DNA of 64,000 bases from Morinoia aosen (taxonomy: Eukaryota; Arthropoda; Malacostraca; Amphipoda; Talitridae), in contig CM059567.1 of assembly GCA_030386875.1 (NCBI GenBank), forward strand, positions 78,919,130-78,983,129, given 5' to 3'. The translations under genes and the position numbers were made by a program. The first letter of the stretch is position 1. The number at the start of each line of letters is the position of its first letter. Of the stretch, positions 1 through 10,174 are shown in pieces. The notes below the pieces were generated by a model. The model saw only the letters and a list, made by a program, of their open reading frames with translations, searched no databases and was not told the origin of the DNA.

Positions 1-359
1 AAGTCAACGTTAGCAAAATATCATGAAGACTATATTCTGCTATTTCGTTCTTTAACCTCTTCAACTGCGTACCAAAGTACGAAGGTGATACTTATGGTAT
101 AGCCAAAAAGGCATTAGCGTTGCCGACAAAATAAATGTCGCTTTGAATTTATCCATGAAATAAACCTGTTTTTGCAGCAACAAAATTGAAAAAAGCCATT
201 GTTTTGGTTAAAAGTAGAAAGTTTAACTCCTGATGTAAACAGGAAGAAATACTCAGGATATTAACGCTGCGACACCATTACTTGAAAAAATCATAGACAA
301 AACACTGCTTAGACTTTTTCAGTATTTTATTTTTTCGTATAAAAATTGCCAGTGTTTTA

Positions 360-423
360 CTTTTAGGCAGCAGGATATCAAAATTTTTTCACAAAACAAT
401 TTTGATATCCTTCTGCCTAAAAG
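360..423. repeat. 26-bp inverted repeat (hairpin)
   Basis: Arms 360-385 and 398-423 (CTTTTAGGCAGCAGGATATC... against its reverse complement) pair with one mismatch around a 12-base loop. It lies in the presumed intron 2 of paralogue 2. The rest of 1-730 is AT-rich and unassigned. Confidence 0.7.
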
Positions 424-730
424 TTCACTTCTTGGTTTTCACCAAAGCCTACAATAAATTTTTACTCTAGCTCATTTATCTCTCACGGTTTTATTGAAAA
501 GTAATCCTAATGATGTTCACTCAATTCAAAAATGAATTGAACAAATTAATAATTTACACAAACAATCTTGCTCAAATTGTAAACGTTTCAGTACGACACA
601 GATCAGACGAGGTGACAAACTAGACAAGTGAACCTAACGAATTTACATATTCAATTTTAGTATTCGACAACAGCAGAGGTGAAGAGTGCCTATTCAGCGC
701 TGACAACTAGGGCACAATTTTAAGCCTTAC

Positions 731-818
731 TTCGTCCAGAGGAATATCTTCTCCACGCACTCGAACTTGCCAGCGTCGCCAGCACTAGGGCGGTCGACGA
801 GAGGCGATCCGGAGGGGC
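731..818 (-). CDS. paralogue 2 exon 2
   Basis: An 88-nt GC-rich exon in AT-rich surroundings. It joins exon 1 in phase 1 (Gly codon) and leaves in phase 2 at ACGAA|GTAAGG, exactly as exon 2 of the main gene. It encodes the run-up to the first lipase strand (CVEKIFLWTK). Confidence 0.7.
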
Positions 819-2310
819 CTGAGAAGGTCGAGTGCAATGAGAGATTGTGAACCGGCGTATCCACCACTCGCCATAATGTTTTTTTATTGAATGACGTTGT
901 AACCTGACCCGCCAAGAATTAGGGAAGCAACAACTCGAATAGAACAGACCGAACCAAGGTGTGAATCCAATAGGTTAATACAACCAGGCAACAAAAGCGA
1001 TCTCACAGATTAGATTAGTCGTTAGTTTTAGCCTCCCTACCCAGCAACAATTGCGATCCAAAGAGAGGAAGGAGGAAGGTACCATTTAGTATGGAGTTAA
1101 GGAAACGCGGAATCTACGCAGAAAGGCATAGAAACAGTTAGTTGTGAAAGAAGATCATGAAACAAGACAAAAGTTGAAGAAGACAGTAGTAGGAGCTGAA
1201 AAACAGGACAGCAGTGAACCGAAAAAAGGTGGTCCTTAACATAACAAAAACATTTTATTTCAACAAAAAGAAGGCCTACCTAACTCTCAGCTCAGGCCCT
1301 CACATTGTCCCCCTGGGAGCGCTAGTTCCCATAGATACAATAATTGTATCCCCCTGAGGGGAAGCGATCTCACAACAAACGAATGCAACATACCTCAATC
1401 AATTCTAAAACACAAGTCTCAAATCATGGGTCACTGAGAATCATCGATAAAGGGAACGGTTGACATCTTCATGTAAAGCAAACAAGACCGACATCGACAT
1501 TGGCATATTACTCCCAAAGAGGAGCTAAGGAATCTTACATTTTCCAGACGACGTTGTTAAATCGCTGATCGAGGCACGCCGAATGACTATCTACTAGAAA
1601 TTTGGAAACGAATGGGTTGGAGACTGGAGAGTCATTTGCTATCATATCATGCTTACTTCCTACTAAAGCCATTTTATACATTGTAGTTCATGGACATGCC
1701 AATCACTACCAAAAGGTCGAACATAATAAATGTACTAGATTTGATCGGTATCAAAAGTAGCTGTATTTCATTACCGTCTTGAGGATGCATGAGAATTAAC
1801 TGAAATTGTCAGTGTGAGACAAAACTCCAAGGGACAGGGGGGAACTAGAGAGCTCAAACTAGAACATTCTTCTAAAAATACTTTATATGTAGTGGTATAA
1901 TTACCTTCCTTCGCCGGGCTAAGATGAACTGCAGACTGGTTGAGAGCGGTGAGGGCTTGATCATCATTCAGAAGTTGTGTTGACTTTTTGTGAGAAGTTG
2001 GCGCTTGAGCACTTCCTTGGGGAAGGTGAGCACCGCTAGGTGACTCCTGTTCAGTGCTCTCACTTTTCAAAACATAATTCACCATACTACTAGAATTTGT
2101 GAGAGAATGACTCTTGTTTAATGAACTGTACCACAACGCAGCGCTCGGGTGGTCAACAGAATCGAATTGTGTCTCGCGTTGTTCAGGAATGGGATACAGA
2201 AGGTCTGGTGCACCATGGGTCCGAGGCAAAAATAGAAAACATAGACCACACACGAAAACAGTCGCGAAAAGCGCTACATTATAACGCGACTTCATGACTA
2301 ATGAGACCAT
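731..2310 (-). CDS. second lipase-like paralogue, exons 1-2 only (gene runs off the window)
   Basis: Exon 1 is 1905-2310. ATG at 2310 (another in frame at 2295) begins a signal peptide (MKSRYNVALFATVFVCGLC, then FLFLP), followed by a Ser/Gln/Thr-rich spacer with several N-glycosylation sequons and a GAAG|GTAATT donor in phase 1 (context LSPAKEG). Exon 2 is 731-818, acceptor CTTCTCAG, donor ACGAA|GTAAGG in phase 2, encoding PSGSPLVDRPSAGDAGKFE and CVEKIFLWTK. Exon layout, both phases and the FLWTK ending match exons 1-2 of the gene at 18437-61688, so this is inferred to be a tandem paralogue whose lipase domain lies left of base 1. The catalytic residues cannot be seen. Confidence 0.72.
1008..1361 (-). 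mobile_element. SINE-like element copy A
   Basis: Full-length copy of the window's main repeat family, in intron 1 of paralogue 2. Read on the plus strand it begins with GATTAGATTAG and ends in CCCCTGAGGGG. It is flanked by a perfect 13-bp duplication AAGCGATCTCACA (995-1007 and 1362-1374). The duplication length, and copies truncated only at the CCCCTGAGGGG side, suggest retrotransposition with the GATTAG side as the 3' tail, so the sense strand is minus. No tRNA-type A or B box was found. Confidence 0.85.
1905..2310 (-). CDS. paralogue 2 exon 1
   Basis: A 406-nt first coding exon with a clear signal peptide and a hydrophilic, sequon-rich spacer (NKSHSLTNSSS, NQSAV). It ends in phase 1 at GAAG|GTAATT. 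The open frame continues past the donor to 1771 but loses coding character there. Confidence 0.72.
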
Positions 2311-3189
2311 TCAAACAAGTTTTAGTATTATTTTGTAACATTTACAGCAAATATGCGCTTTTGGGTCCTAGGCGTCTACAATGAACGACTGAAGAAATAA
2401 AATAGTTGCAAGCGATTGCACGAACTTAAAATGTGAGTCATACAAAGTTAGCAAGAGATATATATTGCAATATTGAAATAAGCTTAGAGTCGCAACAGAT
2501 GTGAACTTGAATTATCACTGATTTAACGCGTTGATAACGAACTCTAAGCACAGAAAATGTGCTTATCTAAAATAAAAAAATCTGAAATAAAATTATGATA
2601 TAAAAAATAATGAAAAAATTAAAATAAACAAGTAGAACGCAAACCATCCTGCCAAAAACAATTAACATTTTACGAGGGAGTAAGAAAATACGAGAATAAA
2701 ATAATTCTGAGAGGTAGGAAAACCATTCTATACCGCATTCAGCGTATAATTTCATGCGTCGTACTTACTTCATACACCCACCATTAACCGCGCAAACTAA
2801 ACTGACTGAATTTCAAAGAAAAGCATCAAAATCACCGAATCACCGACAAATACATTCAAAATCACCGACCTACGCCAACAGAAATAAAATCAACGCGAAA
2901 CAGACCAATCAGAAATTTGCTTCAGTTTCACAAGCTGTAGGACGCACTAACACTTCATGACTTAGCCGGTCCACAAATGTAGCATGCCAAGAGAAACCAA
3001 CACAGAGAGAAGACAACCCAATACTGAAGTTACAGGAATGAATGTTAGGCTTCACTTTTATTTATCATTAGGAAGTTTGAAGAACATACCTCGAACTCAA
3101 GATAGCGGAAAAATTTACCATAATCAAGTTTTTCCTATCACTTACTATAAGATCTTGATCGAGAGCATCAAATAGCCTCAATACTAGTT
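2311..3189. other. upstream region of paralogue 2, unassigned
   Basis: AT-rich DNA upstream of the ATG at 2310. It should contain the 5' UTR and promoter of paralogue 2, but no convincing TATA box or other element could be placed. Confidence 0.4.
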
Positions 3190-3990
3190 AAGTAAAATTT
3201 GCTTCTCCATGACCTAAGCTATAATTATCCATATGAGAATTAGAAGTGATACAATTCCTATACGAAATCACACTAATTAATTTCATCTTATGTAGAGTAG
3301 AAAAGAAATTATTGTGAATGTTTACTCTAAAAATAATTTTTTCCTTTCGATCTAGATAAAGCAGGTTCAAGTTATCCTATCAACGCCATGAATATCACAC
3401 AAATGATAACGGTGTTCAACTTTATTTGCATAACGAAGACATAATTGATCAAAAAAAGCATTTAATGAAGCTGTAAACCTTTGGACTGGCTTATTATTGT
3501 GGCAGTTGGTCAACGCGTCTGCACAGGACAGATATGTTTTTCGTTTTTCTAAAGAAAGATTGAATAAAAAAGACATTATTGTTGATTCTAAGTTCACCTA
3601 ACAAAGCTAATTCAAATGAATGATCATTTCAGTAATAAAAAAATTGAGTTAATTCTGTCGAGGATTTCTTCAACACGGATCAACGTATGCTTTTTTCACG
3701 TCGTGTAGGTCGGACTCAGTCTAAACCCAGCACACAACTTACGCGCGTAGGGCGGGCGGTAAAGGGGAAGGTACACAACGACAGGACACAAGCAGTAACA
3801 CAACTAGTCTTTACCATTCCATGCCTTCTCGCTTGAAGTAAAAGATAACTCAGTGAAGATTTCTTTAATCAATAAAGGTTCAAGACTCGAATACTGTCTT
3901 TCACAGTAACAAAAACTACAAAACAAAATTCATCGTGGAAAGTAAAATACCAAAATTGATTACATTCGTACTGAATGAGGTGATTGTGTA
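3190..3990 (-). repeat. unclassified interspersed repeat, copy 1
   Basis: Its reverse complement matches 6800-7250 in several blocks: around GGTGAACTTAGAATCA followed by TATTCAATCTTTCT, around AATCTTCACTGAGTTA, and around TACGCAAATGAAGCTCAAC versus TATGCAAATAAAGTTGAAC. A block of about 190 bp at 3640-3830, including a GC-rich run, is absent from the other copy. The 3367-3597 segment is open on the minus strand (FFDQLCLRYANKVEHRYHLC) but not recognised. Confidence 0.5.
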
Positions 3991-4664
3991 GTAAAAACGT
4001 TGATGAAATTATATATTCACTTGGAAACTAGTTTTATGAACTATTTAATAACTGAGTTTTTGTATAGACTTTTTGGTCTCCGTTAACCCTGCTTGATCGC
4101 CAAATTTGAAGTCTTTAATTTCAATTTAATTAAAAAAAAAGCCCTACTGGAAGATTTTGACTTGATAAAGCCCAAGCTAACTACGTTGCCCGCTCCATCG
4201 CGATTACTCCTCAAATCTCAGAAATATTTGCCTTTAGATCACTGCAGGTTACTGCAACTCGGACACGCTTAAGTTCTCAGCACAATAGCTTTTACAAAAA
4301 GCGTGTGTAGTACAAAAGAGGATATTTTTTAGCGCATATTTGGTGCGTTTACTTTGAGGGCAGCGAAGGAGAGACATTTTCGCCGATATGAACCTTTGTC
4401 GCAGCTGGAGACCTGTAGCTTGCTCCCACGTTACTTTATAAGCACCCTATTCCTTGATGAACTCGGATTAAAAACCTTAGCTCACCCAGCACTTCAGAGG
4501 GAAACTTACCTATTGCACGAGAGGAAATAAGCATTTTTCCTTGACGCTATTGCTTTACAAAGTTGAAATGCTACCAAGTGTTTCTCTTTGCATCGCCTTA
4601 GTTACTCCGTGTGTATAAGTGAAATTATTTACAAAATCAGTCGGCAGAAACGACAGCTGTGCGC
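3991..4664. other. unassigned intergenic stretch
   Basis: No coding region, structured RNA or transposon end recognised. Confidence 0.4.
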
Positions 4665-4678
4665 TTACACCTTAAAAT

Positions 4679-6161
4679 GATTAGATTAGATTAGATTATT
4701 AGTCAGTTTAAGCCTCCCTATCCTCAACAAATGAGATCCAAAGAGAGGAAAGAAGAAGGCACCATTTAGTATGGAGTTAAGGGAGTCCTCCGAGGCCTCT
4801 TTTCTCTCCGATGGTCATTTTTCATGTTTTTGTTGGAAATGGACCCTTAGGTGGTGGACTATTCGGTCCTAAAATTTTATGGCGCAACGGACAATAAATC
4901 CCCCCCCAGTGGGGGGTAAAGGGACCAAAACCTTTAATTTTCGACCCTATTTTGACCCCTTAAAAAAAAAAACAAAGAAGAAATGGAAAATTTGCGAACG
5001 GGCTTTTGTTAGATATGTTCCAAGGATTCTAAAACTGTCTTTGTTTTTGTTCTAGCATAAAAACTCAATTCAATGAGTTCTATTCTTTTGAAATAGCAAT
5101 ACCAATGGACTAAAAACCAATATGTCAAATTTTTTCAAAAACTAAGGCCGGAATCAAAAAAATGCGTAAAAAAACTTGTGTTTCTTTTCAAAAGTTACAT
5201 ATAATAGTCAAATTTTATAAGAATCAGACTGAAAACAAAAATTTCATAATTTTCATGAAATAAGTAAAAAAAATTTTTTTTTCATGGAAATTACAATTCA
5301 CAGTATGAATATGAAGTTATGCATGGAGATTATCAAAATAAAAATTAAAACAGCATTCAATTACATAAATTTTCCATTATATTACACTTCAACAAAAAAT
5401 TTTGTTTTTGGCCTGTAGTGTAAAGTTACTTTCAAAATTCAAAGGAATAGAAGTCATTGAGTTTTTTTGCAAGGAAGAAAACAAAGACAGTTTTAGAATC
5501 CTTGGAACATTTCTAACAAAGTTATATTGCCACTTTTTCCAGTTTTACATTCTAATTTTTTTATCCAAAAATTTCGGTATATTTGATATATTGGTAAAAT
5601 ATCGCATATGTATAAAAAAATTCAAATACAAAATATCTGAATATATCTTTGTTAGAAATGTTCCAAGGATTCCAAAACTGTCGTTGAATTTGTTCTAGCA
5701 TAAAAACTCAATGACTTTTATTCTTTTGAAATAGGTATAAAAATGACCCAAAAAACAAATATTTCAAATTTTTCGGAAAAACTAAAGCCTAAATCAAAAA
5801 ATTTTACGAGTTCAAATATGTTTGTCTTGCAAAAATCCATATACTGACCAAATTTCTGACCAATCGGATCAAAAAAATATTTTTCCGAAGGTTAAGGGAA
5901 TGCGGAATCTATTCAGAAAGGGCATAGAAACAGTAAGATGAGAAAGAAGTTCATGAAACAAGATGAAAGTTGAAAAAGAAAGTAGTAGGTGCGGAAAAAA
6001 CAGGACAGCAGTGAACCGAAAAAAAAAATGGTCCGTAACAAAACAAAAACCAATGTTATTTTAACAAAAAGAAAGCCTACCTAACCTTTGGCTCGGGTCC
6101 TCACATTGTCCCCATGGGAGCGCTAATTCCCATAGATACAATAGTTGTACCCCCCTGGGGG
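4679..6161 (-). mobile_element. SINE-like copy B, split by a TTAA-flanked MITE
   Basis: The two halves, 4679-4780 and 5892-6161, join into one element of the family. They are bounded by the 14-bp duplication TTACACCTTAAAAT (4665-4678 and 6162-6175). The MITE at 4781-5891 sits in the element's own TTAA (consensus GAGTTAAGGGAACGCGG), dating the SINE before the MITE. Confidence 0.85.
4781..5891. mobile_element. TTAA-flanked non-autonomous element (MITE), copy 1
   Basis: A 1111-bp insert flanked by TTAA (4777-4780, 5892-5895) and related over its length to 33787-34820. No transposase frame. Inside, a module of about 90 bp (TTCCAAGGATTC.AAAACTGTC ... TTCTTTTGAAATAG) occurs three times in the order plus (5008-5096), minus (5431-5520), plus (5651-5734). 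TTAA target use is typical of the piggyBac superfamily, but these ends do not resemble the CCCTTT ends of the piggyBac at 42375. Confidence 0.7.
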
Positions 6162-6799
6162 TTACACCTTAAAATTCCAGCAGAATACCCGTGAGCGATT
6201 TTTGCTTTCTCAACCGTTCTATTTTCTTAATGCTCGGTGTCGCATGAAAATGCATTCATTTGATGCATAAATGGCCGTTGACCGATGTCTCCAACTACTT
6301 CTATTTTAAAACTAAGCAAAAGATTTGAAGGTCCAAATGCAATTTCAACATGGTAAATGTCTTTAATTTGGATCCAAATAATTTGAAATTACCCCAAATT
6401 TTTGAAAATATATCATATCTCTGACTCGGTATTTTTTTGAGGAGACTTGTTGATTCACCTGAGTTTCAAACGATTATGATCCCATTAGTTCATGAATTGG
6501 CTTCTATTAATTCACGGTAAAAAATGCACATAATAAAGAGGAGATTATGGCAATTACAGTATTTTTTTTGCAATGGATCATGAATTACTCATTAGATTTA
6601 AGGTTTTACACCAATCGGATCATGATGCGTAAACGCTCAAGCAAGTTAACCAGATTTCCACAAAAATTGTGAGACAGAAATTATATTCAATCGAACGTAT
6701 GGTAAAATTTCCAAATGTTTCATAGAAACTATAATTAATTAGATCGTTCATACGGCTCATTTCTAACTGAATACATTATTTCACTTTGGTTCTCATACG

Positions 6800-7250
6800 A
6801 AACCAAGATTATCTCATTCATTATATGAATTAATTAATTTTGGTTCAATACTTTCATGTTCCACGGTAAATTTTGTTTTGCAGATTTTGTTACTGTAAAA
6901 AACAGCATTTGAGCTTTAAACTTGTGTTTAGTTTAAATAAATCTTCACTGAGTTACCTCAAGTCTAATTTGTTTTACTGAGGTGATGATTCATTGGAATT
7001 GACTTTGTCTGGTGAACTTAGAATCAGTAATTCTTTTCATTTTTTATTCAATCTTTCTACAATAAGCGAAACGTGATCGCTCCTTCCCCGATGGAAAATG
7101 ATAAACTACCCCAAAGGCAAACAGCTTCATTCAACCTTTGCTCTTCTTAGTAAATTACTTCGAATTTACGCAAATGAAGCTCAACTCAGTTAGCATTTGC
7201 GTGACACTAACAGCGTTGATGAAGTTGTTAGAAGCTGCTTTTTCGAGATC
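6800..7250 (+). repeat. unclassified interspersed repeat, copy 2
   Basis: Inverted relative to copy 1 (3190-3990) and lacking its 190-bp extra block. Reading frames are broken. DNA at 6176-6800 is AT-rich and unassigned. Confidence 0.5.
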
Positions 7251-7607
7251 GAAAGACAATTATTTTCCGGAGCAAACATAGGCAACAATTATGATTGAAG
7301 TAATAATCGCGTCACCTCAATCATAATAATCATCTTTGAGAAATTAAGTGAAGCCTAAGTTCACGGGACAGCAACTGAGCTCAAAATTGTTTGTTATCTC
7401 GGTCACCACAGCTTGCTGCACAAGAAAAAATACACGTAGGCTCTTTGATGAGACGGAAACGTAAAATGAAAATCTATACAGTATACTGCACTCATAAAAC
7501 CTTGATAGTCTTGTTTGTTAGCATGTTTGGATGATTGTTTGTCACCGTCAACGTAGTTCCAATAATAACTTGTGGTGAAACTGAGCATCCTACTCTCAGT
7601 AGGAACG

Positions 7608-8047
7608 AGATTTTCAAAACCGCAGGAAATAAAATTGCATTCAATGTAATGAAGAGTTTGTTAGTTCATCCATGTGACTTATAGTTCCATTTTCAATCGC
7701 CTTTCAAATCGTTGCGTCGTCTTTCTCGGTTCTTGTTGAACTTATTTTTGTGAAATGAACTTCGGGAAGACGACGTTTGTAACAGATCGCGTCTGCTTTA
7801 TTATTATTATATTCCTGGTTTTCCCATCGCAGTCACACCAGGAATATAATAATAATAAAGCAGACACGATCTGTTACAAACGTCGTCTTCCCGAAGTTCA
7901 TTTCACAAAAATAAGTTCAATAAGAACCGAGAAAGACGACGCAACGATTTGAAAGGCGAATGAAAATGGAACTATAAGTCACATGGACGAATTAACAAAC
8001 ACTTCATTACATTGAATGCAATTTTATTTCAAGCGGTTTTGAAAATC
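7608..8047. repeat. 440-bp near-perfect long inverted repeat
   Basis: Arms 7608-7818 and 7838-8047 are reverse complements with only a few differences, around a 19-base spacer (7819-7837). The arms contain GTCGTCTTCCCGAAGTTC and TAATAATAATAAAGCAGAC. There is no open frame of note. It could be an inverted duplication of one end of an unknown transposon or a fold-back element. Confidence 0.85.
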
Positions 8048-8799
8048 TTCTCACTTCTGATGCGACCACTGATGTCAACGCAGTTCTATAGCCTTTCTTG
8101 AAAGAGTTTCTCTTCTTCAGTTTCTAGTTCTTAGCAAGATCTTCATATATAATTTCTCAATCAGTCGTCAACAAAGTAAATTTCAGAGATCTCCATTATT
8201 TCATCTGTACAAAGTTGCATTTCTTGAGAAAACCGTCGTAATTTGTAACTTCTGTAAAAATTATACAATTAGATGGGATTTCTCGATTCACTTGAGCTTG
8301 TTAGCTGTTTGTGGAAATTTTGATGACAAAATTTTCTGTTGTGTTCAGTACAGGTTTCGAACTCTTTTGAGCATAAATTTGCAGCTATGAGTGAAATAAA
8401 TTTCATAGAAATTATTTGTATTGCATTTCTCGGTCTAACCACAGAACTTGGAACAGTTTTGCGTACATGTCCGGAAGTTTTTGTGTAACTGCTATTGTGC
8501 ACACCATCGTACGAATATTTGTGAACAAATACGAGACACCGTCACTGAGTTCTGCACACTGAGCGTATGAGTAGGCTGCCTCATTACAAGAATCATCAAT
8601 TTTTGAGCGTGTGTATCTGTGGCCAATTTATAACTGATTCTCTCATCTATTTCGTCGCACAGTCTAGTGTTGACAAAACCATCTTTCCCTCAGCATAGAT
8701 TAAATTTTTGAACAGATCTCAGTCTAACGAAGACAACTCCTTAACATTGTAGTATGGTTTGACGTTATGAATAGATCTCTTCTACGCACTAAGAGTGGT
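8048..8799. other. unassigned intergenic stretch
   Basis: No recognised feature. A frame on the minus strand at 8269-8502 has no family resemblance that I can see. Confidence 0.4.
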
Positions 8800-9690
8800 G
8801 ATGGCGAGATTGAAGAAACTAACTCCTGAAAGTTCCTGGGCCTTTTTTTAAAATCAAAGTGTGGTCTTCAAAGAGCACATCGTGTATATCAGTAATGAAC
8901 TAGGAATCATCTATCAAGAAAACTTGTACGTGGAGAAGCTTAAAAAAATTCATCGCTCCTTTCCCTGTCTTTACAGGACGAATTAGAACCATGGCATGGA
9001 ACAGCTTTAAATCAAACCAATTTGCTCTTTACACTAAAAAAAAATTTAGAGCGGTGAGAAAAGTAAAATACAATACCCACATGAATGATATATTCATAAT
9101 TTTGAAAAACTTAAGCTTTTGGATCTCTACAAGCTCACCATACGTAATTTCATGTAAAACAATGACTAATGAAAATGACAAAGATCTTAATTATTATCTG
9201 CCGAAGTAGCAACCATTGCCAAATAACACGAAAAAGAAGTAAATTCACACATCCTCATTATTCCAAAACACGATCACAACACGGTATCTTATTCATTAGA
9301 TCTCTGACTTGGAATTCGACCCCTGCTGTAATTCGTGAAAAAAGTTCTTATAAAGCTATAAAAACGAATCTTGAATCCCTATTTTTGAGGAAATGTTAAT
9401 GACACTAGGTAATCAAGTGAAATCTTTACCAGGTTTGAACGTGATAGGGGTAATTTACTACGTAACGAAATGGATGGAAGCCTTTTCTAAAACATCCTGC
9501 ACCCATTTAACCGTTACCAATTGTTGTGGTTAAGTTAAGCATCAAAGCCATTCATTGATCAGTTCAGTGTGCGAATAGGTTAAGCATAATTGCTGTAATA
9601 GCGCTGATGATGGGGTGCCCTAGAAGTCGATGATCTTAATCGGGCTCACAAGTGGCTTTACTCAAATGTGTCCATTGTCCAAATCAGCAA
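8800..9690 (+). mobile_element. CR1/L2-like LINE fragment (3' end), degenerate
   Basis: Broken plus-strand frames match the C-terminal part of the LINE at 37335-39950: GEIEETNS, then AVRKVKYNTHMND against AVKNLEYNAHTND, then SKTRSQHGILF against SKARSQHSILF, then TWNSTPAVIREKSSYK against TWNSIPAEIRESNSYK. The 3' UTR also matches (GGGGTGCCCTAGAAGTC at about 9614, then CGGGCTCACAAGTGGCT). It carries several frame changes and stops and is strongly 5' truncated, so it is an old copy. Confidence 0.8.
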
Positions 9691-10099
9691 TAATTATAAA
9701 TTTCAGCAAGTAAAATTAATACTCTGGCTAACTGTTTATTCTACGTCTGCGTGGCAAAATTTGTGTAGATGTTTGCTACTCATAAGTGATATTCAGCAAT
9801 CACAGTATCTCTACTTAATCCCGTGTACCCATGTCCGTACGTTGTAGAAGAGAATGCCAAGAGGATGTGCAACCCAATATGTTTTTAATTGTTGTTCTTA
9901 GACTGTAACTTGATTTTCCTTAAAATTCTGTTAGAAAATTAGAGACTAGTTTATTTTTATGTCTTTCGAAGTCTGTTACCTTTTTATTTATATATTTTTT
10001 AAAGTTATTTCGTTCGATTAGACTGAGCTATACAGCTGTCACTTCGATGTAGCTGCCGGGAGATAGTTTATAATTATTTTTTTTTTCAAATTCATTTTC

Positions 10100-10174
10100 T
10101 ACACGTATATATATACATGTATGTGTGTACACACGCATGCATACACATATGTATGTGTGTATATACACATACAT
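10100..10174. repeat. 75-bp perfect alternating purine-pyrimidine tract
   Basis: Every base from 10100 to 10174 alternates purine and pyrimidine (mixed CA/TG, TA and GC steps such as ACACGCATGCATACACATAT). Such tracts can adopt left-handed Z-DNA. It is a complex tract, not a simple dinucleotide microsatellite. Confidence 0.8.
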
